A stretch of DNA of 64,000 bases. It comes from Flavobacteriales bacterium (lineage in GTDB: Bacteria > Bacteroidota > Bacteroidia > Flavobacteriales_F > PHOS-HE28). Numbering within the stretch: position 1 is the first letter of the stretch; each line of letters opens with the position of its first letter. Of the stretch, positions 1 through 9,700 are shown in pieces. The translations under genes were made by a program, and so were the position numbers. Where the stretch lies: assembly GCA_016717305.1 (NCBI GenBank), contig JADKFY010000012.1, positions 62,001 through 126,000 of the forward strand, read 5' to 3'. Below the pieces are notes generated by a model, which saw only the letters and a program-made list of their open reading frames with translations, searched no databases and was not told the origin of the DNA.

Positions 1-34
1 CGTCGCGTCGTCGCGGTTCAAATCATTTGAATTT

Positions 35-1291
35 ATGAGCGTTTCAACTACTTCAGCGGTGAAGAAGTCCTACGACGTGGAGGAGATCCGCGCGCAGTTC
101 CCGATCCTGAAGGAATTGGTGCACGGCAAACCGCTCGTGTATTTCGACAACGCCGCTACCAGCCAGAAGCCGCGCCGCGTGATCAAGGCCGAGAGCGCCT
201 ACTACGCGACGATCAATGCCAACGTACATCGTGGTGTGCATACGCTGAGTACCTTGGCCACAGAGGCCCAAGAGGCGGCGCGAGAGGCCATCCGTAAGCA
301 CATCAATGCGCAGCATGCTCACGAGGTGATCTTCACCAGCGGTACCACGGCGAGCATCAATCTGGCTGCGCAAAGTCTCGGTCAGCTGCTGTTGAAGAAA
401 GGTGATGAAGTGCTGATCAGCGGCATGGAGCATCATGCGAATATTGTGCCTTGGCAATTGGTTTGTGAACGCTACGGAGCAGTGTTGAAGGTGATCCCGG
501 TGACCGACAGTGGTGAACTGGATCTTCAATTAGCTAATGAGCTGATCAGCCAATTAGCTAGTTGCCGCATTCTGGCGATCTCGCATGTGAGCAACACGTT
601 GGGAACGACCAATCCAGTGAAGGAGTTGATCGCTGAGGCGAAAAAGCGCGGCATCATAACGCTGCTCGATGGCGCACAAGCGATGCCGCACATGAGGGTT
701 GACGTACAAGACCTCGATTGCGAACTCTATGCTTTTAGCGCCCACAAGTGCTACGGACCGACCGGTATCGGTGTGCTGTATGGTCGTGAAGAACTACTTG
801 AGCGCATGCCGCCTTGGCAAGGTGGTGGCGAGATGATCGACGTGGTCACCTTCGAGAAGACGACCTATGCCAAACTACCGTTCAAGTTCGAAGCCGGTAC
901 GCCGCACATCGCAGGCATCATCGGCTTGGGCGAGGCCTTCCGCTGGATGAATGACTACGACCTCGACGCCATGGCCGTTCATGAACATGTATTGCTCGAA
1001 CACGCGACCAAGGAGTTGCTCGCCATCGACGGACTGCGCATCATCGGCACCGCGAATGAGAAAAGTCGGGGCGATCAGTTTCGTCATTGAAGGCGTTCAC
1101 CACTACGACCTCGGCACCTGCTCGATCAACAAGGCATCGCAGTACGCACGGGGCACCACTGTACCCAGCCATTGATGGAACGCTTCAGTGTGAGCGGAAC
1201 CACGCGGGCGAGCTTCGCGTGTTTCAATACGATCGCGGAGGTGGATGCGATGGTGGTGGCGGCGAAGAAGGCGGTCAAGATGCTGCGATGA
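35..1291 (+). CDS. sufS: Cysteine desulfurase SufS (two compensating frameshifts)
   Basis: PLP enzyme that takes sulfur from cysteine for Fe-S cluster assembly. The frame from 35 gives a SufS fold with the PLP lysine in SAHKCYGPTGIG, but meets a stop at 1088-1090. The protein continues in another frame (VGAISFVIEGVHHYDLGT) and then returns to the first frame for RTGHHCTQPLMERF, which holds the catalytic cysteine loop, ending at TGA 1289-1291. Removing one A from the AAAA at 1061-1064 and adding one C at 1117-1118 restores a continuous SufS of about 418 residues, close to the usual length. The stop overlaps the sufE start (ATGA). Family and reaction are certain; whether the frameshifts are real or sequencing errors is open, and errors are favoured. 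Confidence 0.93.
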
Positions 1292-1719
1292 CCACAACGA
1301 TGACATTGGCCCAAGCCCAACAAGAAGTCGTTGACGAGTTCGCCATGTTCACCGACTGGCAGGACCGCTACGAGCACCTGATCGAGCTGGGCAAGGACCT
1401 GCCGCTGATCGCGCCGGAGCACAAGGTCGATGACAATTTGGTGCGCGGCTGCCAGAGCCGGGTATGGTTGAATGCCGAGCCCAATAACGGTCTCGTGCAT
1501 TTCACCGCCGACAGCGACGCGATGATCACCAAAGGGCTGGTCGCGTTGTTGGTCCGGGTGTTGAACGACCGCATGCCGGAGGAGATCCTGAGCACACCGC
1601 TCACCTTCATCGACACCATCGGACTGCGCGAACACCTTTCGCCAAATCGAAGCAACGGGCTGGTTGCGATGTTGGACCAGATGAAGAGATACGCCTTAGC
1701 CTATTCAGCCAAGCAATGA
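1288..1719 (+). CDS. sufE: SufE family cysteine desulfuration protein
   Basis: Accepts persulfide sulfur from SufS and raises its activity. The start is the ATG at 1288, overlapping the sufS stop by four bases (ATGA); upstream codons in the same frame belong to the shifted sufS tail. The 143-residue protein has the SufE core: DLPLIAPEHKVDDNLVRGCQSRVW carries the acceptor cysteine in the VRGCQS loop. The length is normal for the family. It sits between sufS and a DUF59 gene with overlapping ends, so the three are almost certainly translated from one mRNA. Confidence 0.95.
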   Translation: MTTTMTLAQAQQEVVDEFAMFTDWQDRYEHLIELGKDLPLIAPEHKVDDNLVRGCQSRVWLNAEPNNGLVHFTADSDAMITKGLVALLVRVLNDRMPEEILSTPLTFIDTIGLREHLSPNRSNGLVAMLDQMKRYALAYSAKQ

Positions 1720-2036
1720 CACCGGAAGAAAAGAAACACTTGGAGGACCGCGTGATCGATGTGCTGAAGTCGATCTATGACCCCGAGATCCCAGTCGACG
1801 TATACGAACTGGGCCTGATCTACGAAGTGAATGTGCAGGAAAACGCACATGTGGACATCAAGATGACGTTAACCTCTCCCTCTTGCCCAGTTGCCGAAAG
1901 CATGCCGAACGAGGTGGAGCAAAAGGTCGGTCAAACACAAGGAGTGTCAAGTGCGAAAGTGGAGCTGACCTTCGAGCCACCTTGGGACCGGACCATGATG
2001 AGCGAGGCGGCGCAATTGGAATTGGGATTCATGTGA
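1716..2036 (+). CDS. SUF-associated DUF59/MIP18 family protein (SufT-like)
   Basis: A 106-residue single-domain DUF59 (MIP18) protein, the family implicated in Fe-S cluster maturation or transfer. Visible family signs are the acidic start of the domain (YDPEIPVDVYELGLIYEV) and the TLTSPSCPVAESMP segment, whose cysteine is the conserved one. ATG at 1716 overlaps the sufE stop (ATGA), and its own stop overlaps the next start, so it is tightly coupled in the suf operon. This order is common in Bacteroidota. The precise biochemical role is inferred from family and context. Confidence 0.9.
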   Translation: MTPEEKKHLEDRVIDVLKSIYDPEIPVDVYELGLIYEVNVQENAHVDIKMTLTSPSCPVAESMPNEVEQKVGQTQGVSSAKVELTFEPPWDRTMMSEAAQLELGFM

Positions 2037-2554
2037 TGAGCGACGAGAACCCCATCATCAACAAAGTCGCCTCCTCAGGCATCATCACCCTCGATCTCGA
2101 GGAGATCTATCCGAAAGGCGAACGCGTGGTCTTTGATCTGAAGCCGCTCCTATGGCAAGAGATCGCTTTGAAGGAGGATGATCTGCGCGTCTTTTGCAAG
2201 ACACACGATTGGTCGCAGTACAAAGGACAGTTTGTTTCCGTGCATTGCTCTGCCGATGCGATCATTCCAACGTGGGCATATATGCTGGTGGCTACGCACC
2301 TTCAACCCCATGCCGCATTCGTTTCGCAAGGTGATGCGGAGCAACTTGAACGTACCGTCTTCACACGGTTCGTGGAACAGTTGAATGTTGAACCCTTTCG
2401 CGACACACGAGTTGTGGTTAAGGGTTGTAGCAAGTTGCCGGTTCCACTGAATGCGTATGTGGAGTTGAGCGCGAAGCTTATGCCAGTGGTAAGGAGCCTC
2501 ATGTTCGGTGAGCCGTGCAGCACGGTACCCTTGTACAAGGCACCGAAAAGCTGA
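2036..2554 (+). CDS. DUF2480 family protein
   Basis: A 172-residue protein of the DUF2480 family, characteristic of Bacteroidota and often found at the end of suf operons. The ATG at 2036 shares one base with the preceding TGA (ATGTGATGAG), which fixes the start. Recognisable stretches are GIITLDLEEIYPKGER near the N-terminus and SVHCSADAIIPTWAYML in the middle. There is no signal peptide or membrane segment. The function is unknown; position argues for an accessory role in Fe-S assembly, but nothing in the sequence proves it. Confidence 0.88.
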   Translation: MSDENPIINKVASSGIITLDLEEIYPKGERVVFDLKPLLWQEIALKEDDLRVFCKTHDWSQYKGQFVSVHCSADAIIPTWAYMLVATHLQPHAAFVSQGDAEQLERTVFTRFVEQLNVEPFRDTRVVVKGCSKLPVPLNAYVELSAKLMPVVRSLMFGEPCSTVPLYKAPKS

Positions 2555-2596
2555 AAGCGGCAACGCCTTGATCCGGTGATCTCTATCTTCGAGGGC

Positions 2597-4714
2597 ATGC
2601 ACGTATGTTCCCGGAACCTGCTCGTTACGCTCTCACTACTCTGCTGTGTATTGCTCGCCGCTCAGGACAAACCCATTCAGCAAAGCAAGAACGGATGGTA
2701 CCTCTCTCCCCACGGCACCATACGTATACTGGTGCTTTTCGTTGAGATCGACTACGACGTAAAGCCGGAGAAAGATCCACAGCCGGACGGACACCCAACT
2801 TGGGCCAAAGGGAAGCTTCCGGACTGGGCGGACAACTTGTTCGACCCCCAAGAACTTCCCCAGCAGAAAGCCAAGGTTTCGCGTTACTACGAGGACATTT
2901 CATTCGGACAATACACTGTACTCGGCGACTATTTGAATGAAGTGCTCACGTTGAAGGAAAGCGAGTTCCCCGGTGTCCATCAAGCTCACTCCATCGGGAG
3001 GTTCGCGGTGCAGGAAGTGAACGAACGCCCCGCTTTCAAAACGCACAACGGTTTGGACATCGCAGATTTCGACCTCTGGAAAAGAGGCGGTAAACAAGGA
3101 TTTCCCAAAGAGCAAGGAGCTGATGACCCACACTCCTTCGACCATGTCATGGTGATCACGCGCAACAGTGCATTGCGCCATGGTACCGGCAGTACGGACG
3201 GTGGGAGCCCCGGTAAATTGTTCGGCTATGAAAGTGATACTCAATCCCGATTCGGTGGTATGTACGGCTTGCCGTTCGAGATCCTGAAACATGAATTCAA
3301 CCACTTGCTGATCGGCGGCAACAACTTCCATAGTGGCGGAGGAAATGCTGCTCCGTTCGAGAGCTATTTCATGAACCTGCAAGGAGGCTGGAGCATGATG
3401 GGGGCCGCAGGAAGCAGCATACTTACCTGCAGTGCTTGGGACCGTGACCGCATGGGCTGGTTGCCCGATGGTGCGCTCAATCGTATTCGTGCGTACGACA
3501 GGGATGGCAGCGAGGTGGACAGCGACTTGGAACCGCTCCAAGGCGATACGGGGATTTTCGTGTTGCGTGATTTCGTGCGCACAGGTGATGCCATACGCAT
3601 ACGCATGCCGCACATTCCGGAAGGTCTGGTGCAACAGTGGCTGTGGATAGAGAACCACCAAGGCCGCCCGCTGAACGGTTCGCCCACCGATAAATTCCAA
3701 TGGGAGGACAGTGGGGATTGTATTGCACCGATACAACCGGGCCTGTTCATGACCATGCAAATGGATCGTGAAGATCGTGAAGGCACAAACATCTATGGCG
3801 GCCGAGCGGACTACTTGCGACCGGTGATCGCCACTGGCTTCAATGACCTCCGTTTGCGCGGAGACACGATCCAACATAGCTGCCTATACGGAAATCCGAC
3901 GCTCCCCTTTCTGCTTGAAGAACGTGCTGCGAACCCATTCACTGGGAACCACGAACAGGAATTGATCTCGATCGACAAAAAAGGAAAAGGGCGGCTGGAA
4001 CATGGTGACCATTGGGTACCCGGAACACGCGTGGTGCCTGGGAAACCCGATGCCGACCAAGTGTTCGCCGGTAGTCCGGACCATGCGTTCCGGATGAACG
4101 GGGTGCGCAAGCTCGGCATGTGTACCAATCCTTCAAGTGCAAACATGCACACGCTGATCAGCAACAACACGAAGGAGATCTTCAAGCGCGATGAACCCAA
4201 CGTGCGCACCACTTACCTCAATGGCATCAGTGTGGAACTGTTGGCCATGAGCCCGAACGGCGAGGCAACAGTGCACGTGGGGATCAATGATACGCGGATG
4301 GAAAGTGACCAACGTTGGTGTGCCGATAGCATCGTACTGCCTCCACTGCGCGGTACCGATGGGCACTCACTCACCATAAGCCGTGGAACCACCTTGTTGA
4401 TCGACCGGTCCCGAACACCTACGCGTATGACCGAACCTGACTCCTCAAATGGCGGGCCCTGGTTCAGTGACCCAACGGTGCTTACGCTTCTGGAAGGAGC
4501 CTCTGTGCTGGTGGAAGAGCGCGGGAAACTTCAGTTGAAGAACGGGGCAACCGTGCATTTGCTACCCGGAAGTGAACTGGTTCTTGAAAAGAGAGCGAAG
4601 CTCATTGTGGAACCCGGTTCGCGTATCGTGTTGCATTCTTCAGCAATGATCAACGCGAAGAAATGCGCCTTGAAGAAGTTGCGCAAGAAAGGACAACTGA
4701 TCGATGCGCTCTAA
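2597..4714 (+). CDS. Secreted M6-like zinc metallopeptidase
   Basis: About 705 residues. The in-frame GTG at 2576 is less likely than the ATG at 2597, which opens a typical signal peptide (LLVTLSLLCCVLLAAQ). The N-terminal half resembles immune-inhibitor-A/M6 peptidases: an early conserved strand (IRILVLFVEIDYD), a segment ending KVSRYYEDISFGQY, and the zinc motif HEFNH at residues 232-236, followed by LLIGGNNFH with a possible further ligand at His245. The C-terminal 80 residues are short beta-strand repeats (EGASVLVEERGKLQLKNGATV) like those in surface beta-solenoids, not a recognisable T9SS sorting domain. The gene converges with purF, their stops overlapping by four bases. Peptidase assignment is good; the exact family is less certain. 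Confidence 0.75.
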   Translation: MHVCSRNLLVTLSLLCCVLLAAQDKPIQQSKNGWYLSPHGTIRILVLFVEIDYDVKPEKDPQPDGHPTWAKGKLPDWADNLFDPQELPQQKAKVSRYYEDISFGQYTVLGDYLNEVLTLKESEFPGVHQAHSIGRFAVQEVNERPAFKTHNGLDIADFDLWKRGGKQGFPKEQGADDPHSFDHVMVITRNSALRHGTGSTDGGSPGKLFGYESDTQSRFGGMYGLPFEILKHEFNHLLIGGNNFHSGGGNAAPFESYFMNLQGGWSMMGAAGSSILTCSAWDRDRMGWLPDGALNRIRAYDRDGSEVDSDLEPLQGDTGIFVLRDFVRTGDAIRIRMPHIPEGLVQQWLWIENHQGRPLNGSPTDKFQWEDSGDCIAPIQPGLFMTMQMDREDREGTNIYGGRADYLRPVIATGFNDLRLRGDTIQHSCLYGNPTLPFLLEERAANPFTGNHEQELISIDKKGKGRLEHGDHWVPGTRVVPGKPDADQVFAGSPDHAFRMNGVRKLGMCTNPSSANMHTLISNNTKEIFKRDEPNVRTTYLNGISVELLAMSPNGEATVHVGINDTRMESDQRWCADSIVLPPLRGTDGHSLTISRGTTLLIDRSRTPTRMTEPDSSNGGPWFSDPTVLTLLEGASVLVEERGKLQLKNGATVHLLPGSELVLEKRAKLIVEPGSRIVLHSSAMINAKKCALKKLRKKGQLIDAL

Positions 4715-6612
4715 TACGCTCGAACGTTCTTCCCTTCACAGTAATTGATGAACGCACGATTGACCACCCTGTTGCCGCCGGGTGTAGGGTAGTTGCCGGT
4801 GAAGTACCAGTCGCCGGTATGTTGCGGACATGCAGCGTGCAACCCTTCGATGCTTTGGAAAACCAATTTCACTTCTGAAAGCATGCCTTCCGGGGTGAGC
4901 ATCTCCGCGATCTTATCGCTGATCTGTTCCGCGGTGAACGGATCGTAGATCGCCTTCACCACATTCGTCTGTTCAGTGAACGGTAGTTCCACCATGGCCA
5001 GTGCACGGTCGTAAACATCGTCAATGATGTTCTCTTGCTTGGTCTCTTTCAGCAATTCGATCGCTGCGCGGAAGGCTGCCAGATCACCCATTTTGGCCAT
5101 GTCGATCCCATAACAATCCGGGTAACGGATCTGCGGTGCACTGCTCACCACCACGATCCGTTTCGGACCCAGGCGGTCCAACATTTTCAAGATGCTTTGT
5201 TTCAGTGTGGTGCCCCGTACAATGCTGTCATCCAACACCACCAGGTTGTCCACACCGCGGCGGACCGTACCGTAGGTGATGTCGTAAACGTGTGCCACAA
5301 GATCATCGCGTGCATCGTCTGCAGTGATGAAGGTGCGGAGCTTGGCATCCTTGATCGCCACCTTTTCCATGCGCGGACGAATCGCAAGTATGGAGCGCAA
5401 CTTCTCGGGATCGATGCGATCACCAAGTGCGAGGATCTGCTTTTCCTTGAGGCTGTCAAGTTCAACATCCAGTTCTTTCAACAAGCCATAGAAAGCAACC
5501 TCCGCCGTATTAGGGATGAAAGAGAAGACGGTATTATCCAGATCATGTTCCACGGCTTCCAAGACCGCGGCGCAGACGGACCGGCCCAGCGCGATCCGCT
5601 CCCGGTAAATGTCGCGATCGCTGCCACGACTGAAGTAGATCCGTTCAAAACTGCACGCCCGCTTCTCCAATGGTTCACGGATCCGCTCCTCCGAATATGT
5701 ACCGTCCTTGCGGATGATCAGCGCACAACCGGGTGTCAATTCGTTTACCTGCTCGGTGCGTAGCGCAAAGGCAGTTTGGATCGCAGGGCGCTCACTGGCC
5801 ACCACCACAACCTCATCGTCGGCATACCAATAGGCGGGGCGGATGCCTGCCGGGTCGCGCAGTACGAATGCATCGCCATGTCCGATCATGCCCGCCAACG
5901 CATAGCCGCCATCGAAGTCCACCGCGCTCTGGGTAAGGATGCTCTTCACATCCATTTTCTCCGCCATGATCCCGGTGATCTGCCGATCATTGTAACCCAA
6001 CTGCTTATGGATCTGCACCAATCGGTCGTTCTCCACGTCCAGGAAATGGCCGATCTTCTCCAACACCGTCATGGTATCGCTACGTTCCTTGGGGTGCTGG
6101 CCAATGGAAACGAGCAGGTCGAAGAGCTCGTCCACATTGGTCATGTTGAAGTTGCCCGCAACCACCAGGTTACGCGTGATCCAATTGTTCAACCTGCGAC
6201 GGGGATGGCAATTCTCCTCTCCGTCCTTGCCGAAGGTGGCATAACGCAAATGGCCCAGGAGAACTTCACCCATGAAGGGCATGTGCTGTTTCAGCGCGGA
6301 GACATCCGTTGCGGCGGAAGGGTCACCGATCAATGTCTCGTTGTAACCGTGATGGATCTTCCCGAAGATCTTCTGGATCGCCTGCTTATCCGTGCTACGA
6401 TAGCGATCGATGTAATTGAGCCCCGGCGTCGGGTCCAACTTGATCGTGGCCACGCCAGCACCATCCTGTCCCCTATTATGCTGCTTTTCCATAAGCAAGT
6501 ACAGCTTATTGAGGCCGTATAATGGGGTGCCATGCTTTTCTTGGAAATGCTCCAAAGGCTTGCGCAAGCGGATCAGGGCAATGCCACACTCATGCTTGAT
6601 CGAGTCGCTCAT
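4711..6612 (-). CDS. purF: Amidophosphoribosyltransferase family protein (PurF)
   Basis: Catalyses the first committed step of purine synthesis, PRPP plus glutamine to phosphoribosylamine. The 633 residues match the long Bacteroidota form. The N-terminus (MSDSIKHECGIALIRL) carries the nucleophilic Cys9, with the NRGQDGAG glutamine-binding loop near residue 50, so this is a class II (Ntn) amidotransferase. The C-terminal phosphoribosyltransferase domain has the PRPP loop VVLDDSIVRGTT. A Bacteroidota promoter lies at 6676-6703 and leaves a leader of about 60 bases. Because the long form diverges from E. coli PurF, paralogous activities cannot be fully excluded. Confidence 0.88.
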   Translation of the reverse strand: MSDSIKHECGIALIRLRKPLEHFQEKHGTPLYGLNKLYLLMEKQHNRGQDGAGVATIKLDPTPGLNYIDRYRSTDKQAIQKIFGKIHHGYNETLIGDPSAATDVSALKQHMPFMGEVLLGHLRYATFGKDGEENCHPRRRLNNWITRNLVVAGNFNMTNVDELFDLLVSIGQHPKERSDTMTVLEKIGHFLDVENDRLVQIHKQLGYNDRQITGIMAEKMDVKSILTQSAVDFDGGYALAGMIGHGDAFVLRDPAGIRPAYWYADDEVVVVASERPAIQTAFALRTEQVNELTPGCALIIRKDGTYSEERIREPLEKRACSFERIYFSRGSDRDIYRERIALGRSVCAAVLEAVEHDLDNTVFSFIPNTAEVAFYGLLKELDVELDSLKEKQILALGDRIDPEKLRSILAIRPRMEKVAIKDAKLRTFITADDARDDLVAHVYDITYGTVRRGVDNLVVLDDSIVRGTTLKQSILKMLDRLGPKRIVVVSSAPQIRYPDCYGIDMAKMGDLAAFRAAIELLKETKQENIIDDVYDRALAMVELPFTEQTNVVKAIYDPFTAEQISDKIAEMLTPEGMLSEVKLVFQSIEGLHAACPQHTGDWYFTGNYPTPGGNRVVNRAFINYCEGKNVRAY

Positions 6613-6675
6613 GGATGGGTGCCCAAGGGGCTTTTGGGTAGATGCTTTTGCTCAGATCTCATTCGGCCGGGTCCG

Positions 6676-6703
6676 CAAAGGTAGGGAGCCGCTCCAGCCC
6701 CAA
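6676..6703 (-). promoter_or_regulatory. Predicted Bacteroidota promoter of purF
   Basis: On the minus strand, TTG (6703-6701), 17 bases, then TACCTTTG (6683-6676), an exact TAnnTTTG -7 box. It lies about 63 bases upstream of the purF ATG. Seen directly; activity is inferred. Confidence 0.6.
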
Positions 6704-6751
6704 GAGAAACCGGTCCATCACTCTAATTGCCTGCTAAAGCAACCTTTACCA

Positions 6752-6781
6752 TTGTTACCGTGTCTTTTCAAGGTACCTTGG
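6752..6781 (+). promoter_or_regulatory. Predicted promoter of the giant T9SS gene
   Basis: TTG (6752-6754), 19 bases, then TACCTTGG (6774-6781). The -7 box ends only seven bases before the ATG at 6789, so the mRNA would be leaderless or nearly so. The box differs from TAnnTTTG at one position. Confidence 0.5.
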
Positions 6782-6788
6782 CTTGTCG

Positions 6789-9700
6789 ATGCCCGTTTCC
6801 CTACGGATCCCCCTTTCCTATTTGTTCCTTTTAACGGCACTTTGCTCCCGGGCAGTAGCGCCCGTTGCATCTTTTACGGAGAATAAAGGGCAGTGGCCTT
6901 CGCAGGTCCTTTACCGGGTAATGCTACCAAGTGGTGCTCTTTTCGTGGAGCGTTCGGCATTCACCTATGTGCTCAAAAGCGGCGGGGATGCTCACGTGCA
7001 TGGACCCACCGATCACGAACACTCGAACACTCCATTGAAGGTACATGCCTACAAGGTCCATTTTGTGGATGGGGAGGCTCAGGGAACTGAACCAAGTGGT
7101 CGACAGTCCCATTACGAGAATTTCTTCCTTGGGAATGACCCGGCCAAGTGGGGAACCGGGTGTGGTGTTTTCGGCGAGGTGGTGCTGAAGGACGTGTGGC
7201 CAGGTATTGATCTGCGCATGGACGGCACCAAAGGATTGAAGTATGAACTGATCGTGGCTCCCGGGGCGGATCCCGGCATGGTCGCCTTCAGATACGAAGG
7301 TCAGGACCGCATGGAGTTGAAGGATGGTCGGATCGTGGTCACCACTTCTGCGGGACAGGTGTTTGAAGAAGCTCCCTTCACATTCCAAGATATGCCCAAA
7401 GGCAAACGTACCATCGAGTCCGCCTACCGATTTGAAAAGGACCTAGTTCGGTTCGATCTTCCTGCCAAGTACGATAACAGCAGAACCCTAACCATAGACC
7501 CCACGATCACCTTCGGCTCGTATTCCGCAAGTACCGCAGATAATTTCGGCTTCACTGCAACGTACGATGGTAGTGGGCACCTTTACGGGGGTGGCATCGT
7601 TTTCGAACAAGGATATCCGACCACGGTCGGTGTACTTGATGAGACCTTCAATGGAGGAACGATCGATGCGGGGATCAGCAAGTGGTCACCTGATGGAAGC
7701 GATCTGGTCTGGAGTACCTATTTCGGCGGCTCTGGGAACGATTCACCGCACAGCATGGTGGTCAATGCCAACGATGAACTCTATGTGATGGGCGCAACTG
7801 GTTCGTCCGACCTACCCACCACCCCAGGATGCGTGGACAACACGTTCGGAGGAGGGATCCCGTTGACATTGAATGGCTCTTACGGCTACACCCAACCCAA
7901 TGGTACCGACATCTACGTGGCGCATTTCAACAGTGCCGCCACTGCTTTGATCGGCAGCACGTACATCGGTGGGCCAGGGAACGATGGTATCAATAACTCA
8001 TCCGTGCTTTGGCACAATTACGGCGATTCGTTCCGCGGGGAGATCATCATGGATGCGAACGAAAACCCCGTTATAGCCAGCGTTACCTATAGCAACGGAC
8101 TACCAACCCCTGGAGGCCCGCAACCTGCGATCAGTGGAGGGCAAGATGGGTATTGCTTCCGATCGGACCCAGGGTTGAACAACGTGCTCTGGGCAACCTA
8201 CATAGGTGGTTCAGAAGATGATGCAGCGTATAGTGTGCAGGTGGACAGCAACGGTGAATTGTTCGTAGCCGGAGGTACGATCAGCGTGAACATGCCCATG
8301 GCCCCGAATGCTTCACAAGCGACGTATAGTGGTAGTGTTGATGGATTTATTGCTCACTACGACCTAGGGGGGAACATGGTCGGATCCACCTACTTGGGAA
8401 CCTCTTCCTATGATCAGTGCTATTTCGTGCAATTGAATACTGCCGACGAGGTCTTCGTGGTTGGCCAAACGCACGGTAATTATCCGGTAACCCCAGGAAA
8501 GTATGCGAATACGGGCAGCTCGCAGTTCATCCACAAATTCGACCATGACCTGAGCAATTCGCTTTGGAGCACGCGCTTCGGCAATGGTGGCCCAGCCCAG
8601 GATATCAGCCCCACGGCATTCCTTGTAAGCGATTGTGGTCAGATCTACTTCAGCGGGTGGGGTGGTTCAGTGAACGTTGGTGCGGGGAATGGTTCCAGCT
8701 CAACGGCCAACCTTCCCACTACGGCCGATGCGTTCCAGTCTTCAACCGATGGAAGTGATTTCTACTTGATGCTCCTGGAACCGGAAGCAGTAGGTCTGAA
8801 CTATGCCACCTACTTCGGCGGGAACACCAGCGCGGAACACGTGGATGGTGGAACCTCCCGTTTCGATAAGAACGGTACGGTCTACCAAGCGGTTTGCGCG
8901 GGGTGTGGCGGCAACGATGACTTCCCAACAACACCCGGTGCATGGAGCAATACCAACAATTCGTTCAATTGCAATTTGGGCGTTTTCAAGTTCGATCTCG
9001 CGCGCGGTATTGCCGATATCGACATCGATGGGCCCAATGTGATCTGCCTGCCCGGTACGGCGCAATTCGTGAACAACAGCGTGGGCGGTAATTCATTTGC
9101 GTGGGACTTTGGCAATGGGAGCACCTCAACCGATTTCGAACCGTCCGCAGAATACCTGACGGCGGACACGTTCTTGGTCTCCATGATCCTTACTGATACC
9201 ACCGGATGTCGTGGGCCTGATACCGCGAGCGTTAACGTGATCACTGTGCTACCGCCCAATGCAGAGGTGGACAGTGTACCCGCAATTTGCGCAGGACTGA
9301 CCGTTCAACTGAATGCTACCGGCGGTGGTTCTTACAACTGGTTCCCAGCGACAGGTTTGGACAATACGACCATTGCTGACCCGCTGCTGACCCCCCTTAA
9401 CTCTGGCACGTGGACCGTGGTCGTATCCGGGCAATGCGGAACTGATACCGCACAAGTGACGGTGGACCTGAACGTTCCGCAAGGCTCAGCCGGACCCGAT
9501 GCGACCATCTGCGTGGGTGATCAGGCCATGCTCGTTGCCGATGGAGGTGGATCCTACACTTGGGAGCCGGACACTACGCTTTCGAACCTCGAGATCGCGA
9601 ACCCTACAGCCTCTCCCTCGGATACAACCACCTACTTCGTGGAGATCACGACACCAGAAGGTTGCACGACCTCTGACTCCGTGGTGGTCTATGTGCTCGA

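Noticed and set aside
2900..3877. 325-codon minus-strand open frame opposite the metallopeptidase
   Set aside because: Mirror frame of a gene with signal peptide and zinc motif; no motifs of its own.
5035..6522. Long plus-strand open frames (242 and 248 codons) opposite purF
   Set aside because: They are antisense shadows of a full-length purF with intact motifs; their translations show no family character.
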